Assembly (NCBI RefSeq): GCF_901933205.1
Contig: NC_044601.1
Coordinates: forward strand, 45,047,376 to 45,111,375
Reading direction: 5' to 3'
Source: Camarhynchus parvulus
Lineage: Eukaryota > Chordata > Aves > Passeriformes > Thraupidae
Length of the DNA: 64,000 bases
The translations under genes were made by a program, and so were the position numbers. Below the pieces are notes generated by a model, which worked only from the letters and a program-made list of their open reading frames with translations, did not search any database and was not told where the DNA came from. Positions 47,110-61,149 of this stretch are shown here, in pieces (position 1 is the first letter of the stretch; each line of letters begins with the position of its first letter).

Positions 47110-49160
47110 AAGCTTCACAGAGCAGGTGAGGAGTGTAGGGAATCTCTTAAATAGCACCTGATTTAGAGGCACTTGTTGCCCTGCAGACTGGGATGACTTG
47201 CAGCAATTGCAGGAGTTGCATGTTGTAGAGCAGAGAGGCTTCTCTCAGCTTCCTGACAGCAGTGAGCTCGTGGGAGAGCCTTTCCCAGTACTGACAGAGG
47301 TTACTTTGAGGGATCTCACAGTGTACTCTTGACACCTTCAAAGGTACATATAGTCTAATTTTGAGATGTAGCAGGTTTGTGCCTACCTGAACAATAATTT
47401 CAAAGTGATGAAGAAGTTTTCCCAGGGGGAACAGGAAAAATTACTCCCTAGCTCTTGTGGTCTTGTACCTCATTCCTGATGTGATAACAGCAAAGGGTCA
47501 AGGGTAAATCAGTAGTGGCACGATTGTATCTGTGTCGTGTGTGGCATCTCTAATGAGCAATTGATTATATCTACACACGCTATTTAGCAAACACCATGGG
47601 ACATGGTCTAGCAGAGTAGCTGCAGTATATCTCTTATAAAATCCTAGGATGAGATTAATGCTCTCCTGTTTGGGTTATATCATGTCAGATTTCTAAAAAT
47701 GTGTTTATTTTTGTAGCTAAATCATCACTCTATATGTAAGATGCTGTGCTTGGTTCTTAGGGAACAGGGCATTCTATTTAACAGCCCTGGGTAGATGACC
47801 CAATAATTTCATGTTTTGCATAGCTGCAGCATCCTCTTTACTTGCAGTTCAGCGAGTCTGCTCAAGAGCTTAGCTCTAAGGTAAAGCTTCATGCTCTGTC
47901 AGCTGAAGATATACCTAAAGAAATACAGAGCAATAATGCTGTCCAAGGTCATGACTTTCAAAACAAACTGACAAACAATCAAACCCAAAACAAAGAGGTG
48001 TGCTTTTTAAATTTCTAACCATGAAAGTGGCTGTAGCTTTCATGTTAATGGGCACTGTTTGGGGTAACCTTCTTGTTTCTCTGCTGCTCTGCAAGGCAAA
48101 CCCAGCCAGAAACAGTGGTGTTCAAAGCAGCAGTGACTTCTCACATTGCCTTTTGTCCCTAGGCACCTGCCACACATCTCTGTGGTCAGCTGACAGAGCT
48201 TTGCCTTACACAGAGGCCTCGCAAAAGCTGGCAGTTAGAGAAGGCTGTGATTTGCACCTCTTTGCTATTTTTGTTTGTCCCCATTTGTTTTTCACCATTT
48301 AACATGCCACCTTCTGGATTTATGTAGAGCAGAACCACAATTGCCACAGCACATGCATCATGAAAACAGTTTCATTATTTTTTCAAAAAACACATGCATT
48401 AGATAACCATTTGGCCTCATTCTGCTTAAACCCTATTAAGGGAGGGAAGAAAATAAACTAAGACTTCAGCAAAAATTAATCTCTTCTGAACTCTAGAGGT
48501 GCTGTAGGAGTTTTTTTTTTTTTGCTACAAAACAGCAGTTCCCTGCAAAATCTTCCATGAAAATGTAAGGAAGGATAAATTATTGGAAATATATATACAT
48601 AATCCACCAACATGTGATCTTACTTATTTTTATAAAATATTAAGAGAAGATTATTATTTTTCCTGTATCAGTCCAAATAAGGCATTATTCTTACTCTATT
48701 CCACTTCCCCAGATTTTGCTCTCAAACCAGAGGTACTTGAGTGTTTTGCAATGTGCCAACACTGCACTATTGTAGAACTTTCTATGTTGTTTTGGTCTTT
48801 TGCAGACTGACAGGTGCTTTGTCCTCTTGCCCTCCACACTGACTGGACAGGGACTGATCAGCACTGTGCTGCCAAAAGAGCAAACATAGATATACATTAA
48901 CCCAGCACACACATGCAAAGAGTAGAATGACTTGTTTAAAATCAACTTTTGTAGGGCTGTGTCAGTGGGAACTGGACTAATGTGCAAGTTGATGAGAGAG
49001 TGCAGCACTGGGAGCATCAAAGTGGAAAAGATTTGTACGACTCCTGCTGTGGTAGGCAACTACACAAGCTAAATTGTTCAAGCTCCATTTTAGAGTTAGT
49101 TAGTATTTGGTCCTGCTTTTAATGGAAGGTAGGAGAAAGTTAAAAAGAGAAAGAAAGACT
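47110..49160. other. Intergenic, no gene recognised
   Basis: AT-rich sequence with a T-run at about 48511. No repeat family or conserved frame seen. Confidence 0.6.
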
Positions 49161-49166
49161 CAACAT

Positions 49167-49542
49167 GGGAGAGGAGAGGAGAGGAGAGGAGAGGAGAGGA
49201 GAGGAGAGGAGAGGAGAGGAGAGGAGAGGAGAGGAGAGGAGAGGAGAGGAGAGGAGAGGAGGGAGAGGAGAGGAGAGGAGAGGAGAGGAGGAGAGGAGAG
49301 GAGAGGAGAGGAGGAGAGGAGAGAGAGGAGAGGAGAGGAGAGGAGAGAGGGAGAGGAGAGGAGAGGAGAGGAGAGGAGAGGAGAGGAGGAGGAGAGGGAG
49401 AGGAGAGGAGGAGAGGGAGGAGGGAGAGGAGAGGAGAGGAGAGGAGAGGAGAGGAGAGGAGAGGAGGGAGAGGAGAGGAGAGGAGAGAGGAGAGGAGAGG
49501 AGAGGAGAGGAGAGGAGAGGAGAGGAGAGGAGAGGAGAGAGG
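49167..49542 (+). repeat. (GAGGA)n pure-purine microsatellite, 376 nt
   Basis: Tandem GAGGA/AGAGG units with scattered GGGAG and GAGA variants. The + strand contains no pyrimidine at all over 376 nt. The apparent Glu/Arg/Gly-rich open frames in this interval are translations of the repeat. Confidence 0.97.
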
Positions 49543-51810
49543 CAGGCAGATTATGGTTATGGGGGAAAAAATAAACTCCTTTTACATATTATGATACCTG
49601 TTTTATTGCCTTTGCCTTCTCAGTCCGTGCTCTGTATGTTGCTCTTGACAGTTAATCAAAATCAAGCAACAAATGTCTTAATCTTTTATGTTTATTTAGC
49701 CATACAGTCCAAGGTGGTGACCCAGCACCTTGGGTAGCATTACTGAGATGGTTTTTTTTACATTACATGTTCAAGTATTTTATGTTACCTTCCTGTTATT
49801 TTCACAAAAAACAGCCTCTCCTCCTTCTGTTTAGGAAAAAATAATCCAAATGAGCTGCAAAACTATGTCCCTGCTTCCAAACAATTAGTGAAACTTTAAT
49901 GTGAGTAAACATGCCATCATAATCAAAGCTGTGTTTGTGATCTAACTGGATAATAATTCACTCACTAATATCATCAGCTCAGAATGAACATCAGCATAAG
50001 TATTGTTGGTGCAGGTGTAACTTAATGAATTCAGGCTCATTTTATCTGGCATTTAGTTGCTTATATTGGTGTTGGCAGCATTAGGTCCCCCAATTTTTCA
50101 TAATGAGCAACACCATTAAACTGTCACAGAGTAACATAAATCAGAGATTTTCCTTAGACCCCATAAAACAACTGACAAAAATGTTATGGTTGCCAGATTC
50201 ACTGTGTGCTTTTATACATCCAGCAAACAGAACTGATTATAACCCTTTTTCTCTGGCTACTATTTTTGCTCTTGTTTCAATAGTGTATGAAAATCTATGT
50301 GAAAATGTAAGTAGGGTAGCCTGAAGAACTCACTGTCAAAGGCATACAAGTGATAGTAAACTCCTGAACACAGCGCAGGATCTCTGCTTGTATTTTTCTC
50401 TGCTGCACTGGACACATATTTTAGTCAAGTTAAATACACAAACAATGAGGTCAGAAGAAAGTGTGTGATTGCAGAGTCGTGTCACGAGCCCATTTGGAAC
50501 ATCTTGGGTTGTGTGATTGCATGTAATTGATAATCACATGCGGACATGCCTCAAATGCTCACCTCTTGATTTAACCTATTGACACAGGTCTGTATTAAGT
50601 CACTGAAGACTGAAAAGCAAGAGAGGAAATACTAGGGAATAGTATCCTTTGGTGTTTTTCAGGAGGTGATGTTATTGTTCGTTGTTCATTATCAGAGGAA
50701 AAATTATTTTCATTGTTCATTTAATTGGTGTCACAATACATTTTATAATAGTATGTGTAAAAATATTTCATAACTTGTACCTTGCAGTTGAATTTCCCAT
50801 TTTTCACTTACTAAAGAACCACCTAATCCTAATTTGACACCCTTCAGTGACAGAATATTATGTTACACAGCTCTCCTTGCTCTCACCATTGTGAGAATAA
50901 ACTCTGCCTGACCTGCCACAGAAAACTGAGAAAAATCCATCTGTTTCAAAAGTGACAAATTACACACTGCTTTTCATGTTTCATGCATTAATATGCTTTT
51001 TCAGCCCTCTGTAGAAACTTTTAAGATGCTCATTATCAGCAAAATGGGAATAAATTCAGCCGTTGTTCCATAGGTGCAGACAATTAAAATAATGTCATTT
51101 GCCCACAGTGACATTGCACCAAGCTGATGCAAGACATCTGAAAAATAATTACCTTCGTATCAGGTATTTGTTGTCATTTGCCAGCCAGCTATAGGATCTG
51201 AAGAATAGGATGAATGCTTCAAGCCCGTTTTAATCAAATGGCTGTCAGAAAATGCCCAAAACAGAAATCTTCACTGCTTTTATAAACACTTTTAAATTAA
51301 CATATGAATAAACTGCATATTTGAATTTTCACCAACACAACTGTTTCCCCCAGGAAATCACAGTTAAAAGCTGAAGTGAATGTTCCTTTAGAAAGTGCTC
51401 TTTGTTTATAGAAATAGTCATAGCAGTTAATGGTTGGCAAGACTTCAAACTTAGAATCACATTACATTGGTAATTTTAACTTTGTCATCTTAAATAGATC
51501 CAGTTTGGATGTATGAATACAAGCAATGTAGGACAGCCCTCAAAGAACTGCCTTTAAGCGGGCTTTATTCTATCCCATGAAGCTTTGTAATTCCTTCTGT
51601 TATTATTAATAGCTGTTAAGTGCTGACAGCATGCTTGGCACTGAATGAAACGCAGGAGCAGACATGGTTCTTGTTAAGGGTGGCCTTCGGGAGGTCATTT
51701 ACTGCGTGTAACAACAACAACAACTTTGTTGGAGCAGTAACTCCCTAGCACAGCTGCAGCTCGGGTATCAGGAGGTGTCGCTGTTTAGACGAAATAGTGT
51801 TGTGTACGTA

Positions 51811-51843
51811 CTGATATGAGTCCTTTGCTGATATGAGTCCTTT
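51811..51843 (+). repeat. 16-bp direct duplication
   Basis: CTGATATGAGTCCTTT appears twice (51811-51826 and 51828-51843) with one G between. Confidence 0.9.
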
Positions 51844-51966
51844 CACACGTTAATTTTTTCACAGCTAGCTAACAAGGTTATCAGCTGAGCAGGTAAGACA
51901 TTAGGAGGCAGCCAAAGAAAAGCTATGGCCCGGAATGCCTTTTTGCAGGGTTTCCTGCCTGCAGTC

Positions 51967-51978
51967 GGGGGGGGGGGG
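51967..51978 (+). repeat. G12 homopolymer
   Basis: Twelve consecutive G, a possible assembly or sequencing trouble spot. Confidence 0.95.
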
Positions 51979-54900
51979 CGGTGCAAACTATAGGGACAGG
52001 CCAAGCAGTTAGGGCATGACAGGTTCGGGATGCTGGGATGGAAGGACAATCCTCTGCTGCTAGATCTTGTGGCAGGTTCAGACACAGGATTAAAGGAAAC
52101 AGTAGAAAATGACCAGCAAGAATTTCAGGCAGAGGGACCTTGAAGATGTCTTGTATAGATGGCTTTCTTTTGAGCCAGGAACTGTTGAAAAATAGTGCTG
52201 AAGGAATGGTGTGGAAGACAGCTGCAGACCTGGACTCCTAACAGAGAGCTCCTGAATCCCTGAATCCTCCTAGGGGGAGCTGAAGCACCAGAGCAGAACA
52301 ATTTCTGCTCTTCTGCTGCAGGTAAATCTGGCATGCCCAACAGACACCGTCTGTCAGGAGTTACAGAGACACTGCCCAACTCCTGACCTTCAAGGTCCTA
52401 TTAGATTTAGCTAAGCCAAGATGAGAGCTCTGCTGCATCATCACATGTGGAGGGTAGAAGAGAAGGAAGAGAGGCAGTGGCACCAAAACTCACCAAGTTC
52501 ACAATCCATGATGTATGTGAGCCAGGAGCTTTGCAGTGACCTGGTCAGGTGCTTATCCAGTGCCCAGAGCAGAGGAAAAAGTGACTTACTCCTCCCCAAA
52601 GATGACTGACTCCCCAGAAATGTCCTTGCTGAGCCTCCCCACTCCATGTGAGTAGTGCCCACATCCACCAGTGTCTGACCTGACACATAAATGCCACAAA
52701 GGCAGGCTTGTCTGTCCTCTGCCTTAGTCTGGCTTCCTCTGTCTGTGCTCTCTCCTTTGGATCTGCACTAATACTTTGTACCAGTGTCCACGTAGTACTC
52801 TTGATGTTTGCAGCTAGACTCATGTTTGTGTCTTCTTCCCCAGGGCTCTGCTCTGCTACTCCAGCCATGGCCATAAACAACCTTGCATCAAGTAAGGCTG
52901 GCTGGGGGTTTCTGACCCACAAGCAGCTGGATAAAGCTCCACATAAATAGATGATGCACCATGCAGAAGGTAAGTTACCACTAGGTGTACAGATGCTGAT
53001 CAATGATGATGGCAGGAGAAAGTAGGTCCAAACAGGTCAAATAGCCCTCTTAAAACTGTTTATCTTAGTTTCATTTTAATTGCCTGGATGTCTTGTTTCT
53101 TGCTGCACAAAACCTTCCCACTCCTTGCAACATCACCTACCCTCAAACAGATACTAACAAGTCTCCTCCTCTCTTTAGTGTCTGCCTCCTAACACTAATT
53201 TTAAATGCATCTGCTTTTTCAGTACCTCTGCTGCAAGCAGAAAAGCTGTCAGAAAATGCTCAATAACACTCTAAAAATACATAGTTTTAAGGTCTTCCAG
53301 CTGGGTACTCAAAAAAATATTAATTTAAAAGGCATTAGTCACTTTTGACCATTTGAGCTATATAATATATCAATTAAATGGATATTTTTAAGTTCCTAAG
53401 GAACAGTCTTGCTTTTCATACCCTCACATGCAGTGTTCTCCATGCTGTTAAAATCTGCTTTTCTGTAAACCCACTGATTCTCTTGTATTAACACTTGAGT
53501 TTGCAAAGGCTGTTCCCAGCACAGTGTTTACACCCACTTGACTGTGATGTATTTTTAAAAAGAGCGTTGGAGGGGGTGGGACAGGGGAATGTCTGCAGGA
53601 GCTGCATAAGACTGTGCAGAATGAGCTGGTTTCCGTATCATTCCTCTGCTGGGAACGTGCCCTCAGACCTCACAAAAGGAAAGTTGTGACAGGGTGATTT
53701 GCTGACAGGCAAGGCGTTTTCCAATGCATGAGAGCGATCTGAGATCATAAGTAACCCGTCCAGGCTGCTGGTCTCTGTGACTGCATTATAAGAGGGAGAA
53801 GTTCCAGCAAGGCTAGAGCTAGTTGCCTCAGGTACTGAAATCATGTAGAGGGAGCAGCATGGAGGGATGATCAAACTGTTTGAAAAGCTAGGTAAATATT
53901 CAAGCAGCTCACCCATGGTGCTACAGCTGGACTATGAAAAGTGGCACAGAATTTTTTGGCTGTGCTGCATCATGTTGCAGTGGCTATTAAATACATCTCC
54001 CCTGGCTTTTTGCACCAATATGGTGCAAATATAATCTTAGTCTATGAAAAGATACAAAGATATAAAATGCTGGCCAGTCCAAAAGTGTCTCATTTTCCAG
54101 AAGATTATTATTGCAACAGAAGAAATAATATATCTGTTACAAGATAGTGAGTAGCAAGCACTTCACAGAAGGGACTGTTCTCTACATTAAAATCAGTATT
54201 TACATATCCCTGGTTTCTCCTTTACTTTCAAATAAAAATCTAAACTAAAAAACTTGTGAATGCAGGAGGTGTCTTCCTCCCCCTCACTGTTTACTGCTAA
54301 TTACTGTGTGTCACATACTACTGTTCTTTAAACCCAAGGCCATTCCCTGTCTCCTCCTCAACCACGCATTCGCTTCACATATCACCTCTCACTGCTCCCT
54401 GTTTCCTTCTGAACTCCAGCACAGAGCATGCTTGGTTCAACTGTTTTTTAAACATTAACTCCTCCACCATCACACAGAAGAGAGCAACTTTGTGTATCTA
54501 CCATAATAGTAGTCTCTTTATTTTTCTGCTGTGTTAGTAAATCAACCAGCATTTCACTTTTCCAATGCCATTGCAGATAAGATAGTCATAAAGGCATTTT
54601 CAAGCAGGCTTTGAGAAGAATTAAACATAGAGTTGCAAAGCATCCTAATTAAGGCACAAAATAGGTCTGGAAATCTTTATAGTACTTAATATGTCATCTT
54701 CTTCCTATCTCTTAAACCCAGTAATGTGCAAACCACCACTATATTGGAGCATTATATCTGCTATAACTTATGTCAACTTGGATCACACACCCCCTCTTTC
54801 TTAAACAATGTTTGGCAGCCAACTGAATGTGGAAACTAGACTGTTTTACATTAGCCAGAAGTACATTTAAATCATTCTTACTAAATGATTTACTGTGGAT

Positions 54901-57900
54901 TACAAATTCTTATACAGCATTTTAAGTTAGTGATTAGGCAAAGTAATATATCACTAAAATGATTGGGTGCATATGTATTTAGCTTCTATGATTCTAAATT
55001 TCTCTTTTGTTTGGAAGACTTCCTTGAACTTATTTTCCCCAGCTGAAGGGGAAAAAAAGGAGAAAAGAGTAGAAGAATCTAACATTTCTGCCTGTCTTCT
55101 TAAACTATTGATAAAGTCAAGAGGAATTTTGTCCCTACAGAAGGGTTAGGTCATGAGGAAGCAGTAGTAAGTTGATTAGTGCTCTTCAGACAGATATTGG
55201 CAGGTGTCAGTATTGCACAGCATTTCCTTGCCCTATTGTGTCCCAGTGAGAGGAGGAAAAGCTGGATAGAGAACTATTAAGACTTTATATCAAATGGAAA
55301 AGTGAATGAACCATCTACAAAGACAAGATGTGGTGGCAGAATATAAAAACTATCTCACAGGAAAACCAGAACAGGACAAAACAAAGCAAACAAACCCACC
55401 ACCAACAAAAACAACAAACAAAAAAACCTGTACTCATTCTCCATGCACAGGCATTTCTGTGGAGTTCTAAAAATTGTAGGGATCCTATGTGGAAAAAAAG
55501 GGATTTGCTGACTCTGTCTAGCAAGTGGACTTTGAAACCCAAGAGAAAGAAAGGCAGAACACACCAATAAAACATGGGCTGTTACACCAGATGCTCACAG
55601 GTGACTGGAATTCTTAAAAAGAAACTGTGACATACAATAAATTATTTGTTTAATTTATTGCTGGGGGCCAGGATCCTGCCAGTGCTGAAAGATAACAAGC
55701 AACTTTGCATTTACAACATATATGAAATAAGGAAGACAATTCCCTCTGCTCCAGGGGTAATAAAAATAAAGGAACCATTCACCAGTGCAAAGTTACTTGT
55801 GTGTGCAAATTAGGACTCATGGCTATCACCCTCTGGTCGGTTGCATGCAAACAGCTGCCCTGCTGGTTTCGCTGTTGCTGTGTGGGGCTGCAGTGGTTCA
55901 TTCATTCATATGAGCCTTGTTCTTGGCACAGCAAAACCAGGCCAAATAGGCATTGCATGCTCATTTTGCCATCCATCACATCTTTCATCTGCACTTTCAG
56001 ATTGCTGACAAATAGCAAACAGGATTATTGCAATATTTATTGAATTTATTAATGCCCTGAGGTCTCAAAAGCATATAGGGAATAAAAAAACCTGCCAGAC
56101 ATGAAGGAGTGATCTGATATTCATTATCAACTTCTGCTTGGATTTCCCTAGCCAATCCTCAAGTTTCCAACACATTCTGTAACAGATCAGGCTCCATACA
56201 CTTCTCAGAGAAGTCTACCTAGGGGGCACCACGAGGGCAATTTCTGCCATCACGATTCTTCACTAAAAGTTTCTAAAGAAAGGTACCTCTCTTTCCTTGC
56301 ACCAAACATAAAGATGTTGGGTCTTCTTCCTCAGCCAATGCCAATGCTCAAGAGGTGACATGAGAATCTGGGACATGATTTCAACTCATCACACAAAGTC
56401 AATGCTACCTGTTGGCCTTAGGACAAAACTGACAACCACTGTCAATCATAAATCATAGGCACAAAGTTTTTTGGTGGAGAAGTAGATCGAAATGTATGAT
56501 GTTTGGGACACGTGTCCAGGAAGAGGATTCAAGAGAAATCTAATCCTGAAGTGATCAGTGTGCAGGGATATATAGCAATGGGCAGCCTACTTGGGGTAAA
56601 TAAAAATCACAGATTCTCACCCAACAAAATCTTGAGACTGCAACACAATTAAAAATGAAAGCTGACAGAAACGAGGGAAACACCAGTCTCTCTGGACTGA
56701 AATCCAAAATTCAGCCTAAATTTTCCAGGTTTCCTCTACAGTGCATGCACACCTAACAAGAGGAATAAGAGGAGGGTCTAAGCAGTTACAAGATGAGAAC
56801 ACTGAAGGGGCTTACAAAGAATGCTAGGGACAGGGGAGCACCCAAAATCCTATCAAGCCTTTTGCTGTTTAAGCACCTGATGGATATATCTGTAGGAAAC
56901 TGGCTTTACTGCATGGGCAATATGGCCTAATACTTAATACCTCCTATGGATCATGTTGTACCTACACAGAATATGAGGTTACCTCAGATGAAGAAAATCT
57001 TATCATTAGCTATATAGTTTAAAAAAATTCTAAAGAAACAGATTGCAGCATTTTTTCTGGAAGTAGGAAGGATGGCTTCATTTCCTGAGCACAGTGACTG
57101 TTGGCTCTAACCTGCATCTGCCTTATCCATAAAAGCATCAACATTCCTTATTCTAGCTATGTGGAGTGAAGAATGTAGGTTAACACAGTGAGTAAGCCCT
57201 GCTGAACCCTCATGAATAGCATCACTTGGAAGGCATAGGAGCTCTGGGGCTTTGAGTCCTCTTCTGAGATATTAAAACCAAAAGCATTAAGTTAGAAATA
57301 TTAGCAGAATAGGAAGCAGGTACCAGAAGCATAATTGAGTACCTGAAAATAAAGGATCCAGAGCTGTACTCCCCTTGCACGGCCGTGCAGGTCACATTAA
57401 GGAGGGCAATGGCTTAGATATTCTCATGACAAATGGGAAACATAGATTTAATTTTAAAATTTTCAGCCTCTGAGACTGAGAAGGACATTGAACTCAGGTA
57501 TCTCACTTCTGTCACATTGTTGCATATATATAATGAGTTACATCATTCAGTCCTGTGTTTCAAGCTGGCATCTGGCAATATACTTAATCCAAAATAAATA
57601 GATCCAAAGTCAGATCTTCCTCGTGTCTCCTAGATGAGCTTAGAATTCCCCTGCTCTCATAGGTCACATAGGAAGGTGCTGGTTAGGGACAAAACTGACA
57701 AGAATTTATATTAATATTTCAGAGTGAAACTGAAGTCTCAGGATTGCATTCATTAGCCCTTGGGAAGGGAAAGAAGAAAGACTGGGTAGTAACCTTAAGC
57801 AAAATTATACAGAGGCACCCTTAAAGACAGCAAGCCCTCCTACACATCCAGGGAAGCCTGGTATTGGCCTGGACACTCTGGTTTCTGGATTTTCAACAAA

Positions 57901-60210
57901 CTTATGTAAGAGTGATGGTCTTAGGGGTTAGAGTAAAATGATTTATAGTAGGCATGTAAATTTCTACAGATGTTGTACAGCAGCCTAGTCTAGAATTTTG
58001 TGAGACCCAGTGGGCATTGAGTTCTTTCTCAGCCCTGTCTAAATAGCATTGTATACTACCCCAAGAGATTGCATAAATTGTCCAATGTTACACAACAGGA
58101 CAGTGATGGTAAGACAATTCTAAGCATTAGCATATGTTGCTTCTTCTTTCAAAAAGGTGAAGTCTGGGACATAAGAGGTTTTGTATGTACTATTTCTGAG
58201 CTAGAAGAAAAGCAGTCTTTGCTAAACAGTCTCCTTATAAAGACCCAAGATACAATCATCAGAGAACTTATTTTCTTCTTCCAGCTAAGACAGCAGGATT
58301 GAGCTTTAAAATATCTTTGTTAAACTAGTTAATAGATTATTGTCCAAAATAAACATATTTCACTAAGTGCAAGACTGTTTTTTCCTTCCTCTTTCTGTCT
58401 TTTGTTCAACTTCAGCTCAGCTATTTATGATTCATTTCATGAGCCACTAGGTTTTCTCTAAAGGCACTAAAAAGGGCCACAGCTATCAAACAGTTTTAGT
58501 GACTAGTGCCAACAAGGAACTGTTTTCCTCCATGCTATAAAGCAGGCACTGTCAATAGACTACAACCGGCAATAAACTATTAAAAAAGGAATTTATGATG
58601 GCTACTTATTATCCTCCTGAAATAATGTTGTTACAAGGCTGCCCTTTCCAGTCCTCCACAAGGATCAGATGGCAAGTGCCTAACAAAGGGAAAGGCCCAG
58701 ATCTGCAGGGACTGTCTACAAAGAGTCAAGGAATTGCCCCATGTTATGTGGGCAAACACACCACACCAGTGTTTCAGAGCAGCAGAGAAATTGTCCCATG
58801 CTGGACTTGGGCTTGTTAGAAATGAGCATTTGATTTAAGGTGGGGCCTTAATTAACTTATATCTAGGACATGTTGCATTGTTTCAAGAGCTAAATATCAA
58901 ATTATGAAGGAATGTCTATTATTGTTTAGTGAGGAATTGGGAAACCACAAGGATAAAATAAGAAATGGCAAAATCTCAAATGCAATCAGATCTGCCCCCT
59001 AACTCTAGCTCTTTTCCCTTCTTCTCCAATCCTATAACAGACTTTCTTCTTTGCTGAAATGTCTGTTTCTGTTAAGTTGACATTTGGCTATGACACTGAT
59101 CTGTAATTGCTATAAATTGTGGTATGCCACTTGCATTAATAGTTACCCTATCTTACTCCAATTAATGAAATGTTGCCTTCAATAAATATTTTAGACACAA
59201 TACTACAATTTAAATTTCAGTGTCATTTGGATTGACTCCTCCTTGTCTGGATCTTCATACAGTGTGCCCCTTGAATCCTCAGTATGTCAGACTGGACATG
59301 TACAGACTGTGGTCAAGGCTGAAGGCACAGCCCTGAAAGGATGTCTCCTAATAGCAAGTGGGTCTCAGAAATGACAGAGAGGGTCTTAAAGGTGTGTAGA
59401 AAGAAGAAAGGTGTGCTTTGAAGAGCTTAAGAGAAAAGAAACATTTTCATCCAGAGAAGGGAGGGCTGGGTTTAGCTGAGAATAGAATGAAAACTAAGGT
59501 GTGGCGAAATGGGATGGAATGACACCATTACTGAGATTTGGATTAAAAACAAAACAAAACAAATAGACAAAAACAATAACAAAAAACACCCCAACCAACT
59601 ACTAGAACACATTTGCAGCATGAAGATTTCTCCAAGTCCTGATCACTTGCAGTAGAGTTAGCGGGAGGGGGTGTTCTCCTCTTTCCCATGTTGCTGCAAA
59701 AGAGTAGTTGCCTCATACTATGCTTCTGAACAGTGCATCTGGAGGAGAGATGATATTATTCAATAGCAGATTTTATTCTGAGAATGCAACACTTATTCTC
59801 AGCAAGGGATTATTTTTAAATCCAGTTTTATTAATTTTATGAATTCCAAACAAAGAATGTGCACAGCAGAAAATCATGAAATACCACGTATAGAGACCTC
59901 AGATGAAAAATAACCATTTTAATATGAGAAGTTTTTACAAATAGTATCTTATATGGTAAAAGCACAGGTGAGCAAGAGTTAAACTTCTGCTGAAACTATA
60001 ACACTGGCTTTGCAATGTTTTCCTTTATTATTTCTCAGCGAAAAAGACAGTCCTGCCTGTGATTGTCTCTCACTGGCTTCTTGACTTTACCCAGTTATAT
60101 CCACAACTCTACAGAGAGACAAACAACTAAATACTGAGTCCATGAGAAGCCATAAATCCTGCAAAACCACAGAAGTTGCTCGCTTCAGTCTCCAAATGCC
60201 TGTTTACATA

Positions 60211-60294
60211 GAAGAAGAAGAAGAAGAAGACGAAGACGAAGAAGACGAAGACGAAGAAGAAGAAGAAGAAGAAGAAGAAGAAGAAGAAGAAGAA
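60211..60294 (+). repeat. (GAA)n with interspersed GAC units
   Basis: Twenty-eight contiguous triplets. The first six are GAA, followed by a patterned block of GAC/GAA and then pure GAA. The minus-strand poly-Phe/Val frame is a translation of this repeat. Confidence 0.95.
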
Positions 60295-61065
60295 TGATTC
60301 ACATTCTGTTTCTACAGCACCTTCTGCCCCTTGTGACACTCCCATGGTCTACAAGCATTCACCCAGAGAGCCGGGCTGTGGAGGGGGAGCACAACCAGTG
60401 GCTGGCCACACGGAATATTCACCCCCTCCCTATGAACCCCTGCAGTGAAATATGGTCATTAATCATTATTTGGCTCTTTTTTATCAGCATATGAATGATC
60501 TGAAGTGAAACCATCACCTTTCACTGAGCCCTGAGAGGACTGCAGCAAAAGAAAAACAAGATCTTTAAAATTTATGGTTTGGCAGCATTTTTTAAGTGAA
60601 CGGCTTTGGAGGCAAGTAAAAAAGAAGTGTTTAAGTGTGCACGAACAGAGAGAACCATTTAATTAAAAGCATGAAAGAAGACTAAAGACTACGTTCATTC
60701 CTGGTTTTGGTAACATATGCCTATCCTATAATTGCCTGTAAATAGCCACTGCAAAAGCAGCTCGGATTAGTGGGTTTTCTGGATGAGGGATGGAAACTCT
60801 GGCGAGTTCAGCTGTCGAAATCTTACATGAGCTAGTACTGTATGGGGATGGTGCGGGGGGAGCGGGGTGAAAAGGGGAGCGGTGGGTAAGGGAAATTAAA
60901 AACAAAAACAAGCCCAAAAAACCCCCCTAAACCTATAGAAACTCCGCCTTGCAGGGATATTTTTCTAATTATCACCTTGGCAAGATATTGTTCCGTGCTT
61001 CCAAAGCCAAGTTCTCCCTCACCAGCACGGGTTTTGCACTCTCACAAATGTTCTCCTCTTCTGTC

Positions 61066-61131
61066 CCTTCCTCTCTCGCTCCCTCCCTACTTTCCTCCCT
61101 CCCTCCCTCCCTTTCTCCCTCCCTTCCTCTC
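61066..61131. repeat. Pyrimidine-rich (CCCT)n repeat
   Basis: CCCT and TTCC units at the upstream edge of the third CpG island. Confidence 0.85.
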
Positions 61132-61149
61132 CGATCTTTCCACGGGTTT

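Larger units (their letters stand above)
49545..60120. other. Gene desert
   Basis: About 10.5 kb without a recognised gene. It contains a direct duplication at 51811-51843, a 12-G run at 51967-51978, and A/C-rich low-complexity runs near 55375-55430 and 59547-59600. Open frames at 52441-53003 on the minus strand (up to 152 codons) have no family I know and lie in slightly GC-richer, possibly repeat-derived sequence. Confidence 0.55.

Noticed and set aside
49107..49737. Glu/Arg/Gly-rich frames of 155 and 190 codons
   Set aside because: They translate the GAGGA microsatellite.
60127..60345. Minus-strand poly-Phe/Val frame
   Set aside because: It translates the GAA/GAC repeat.
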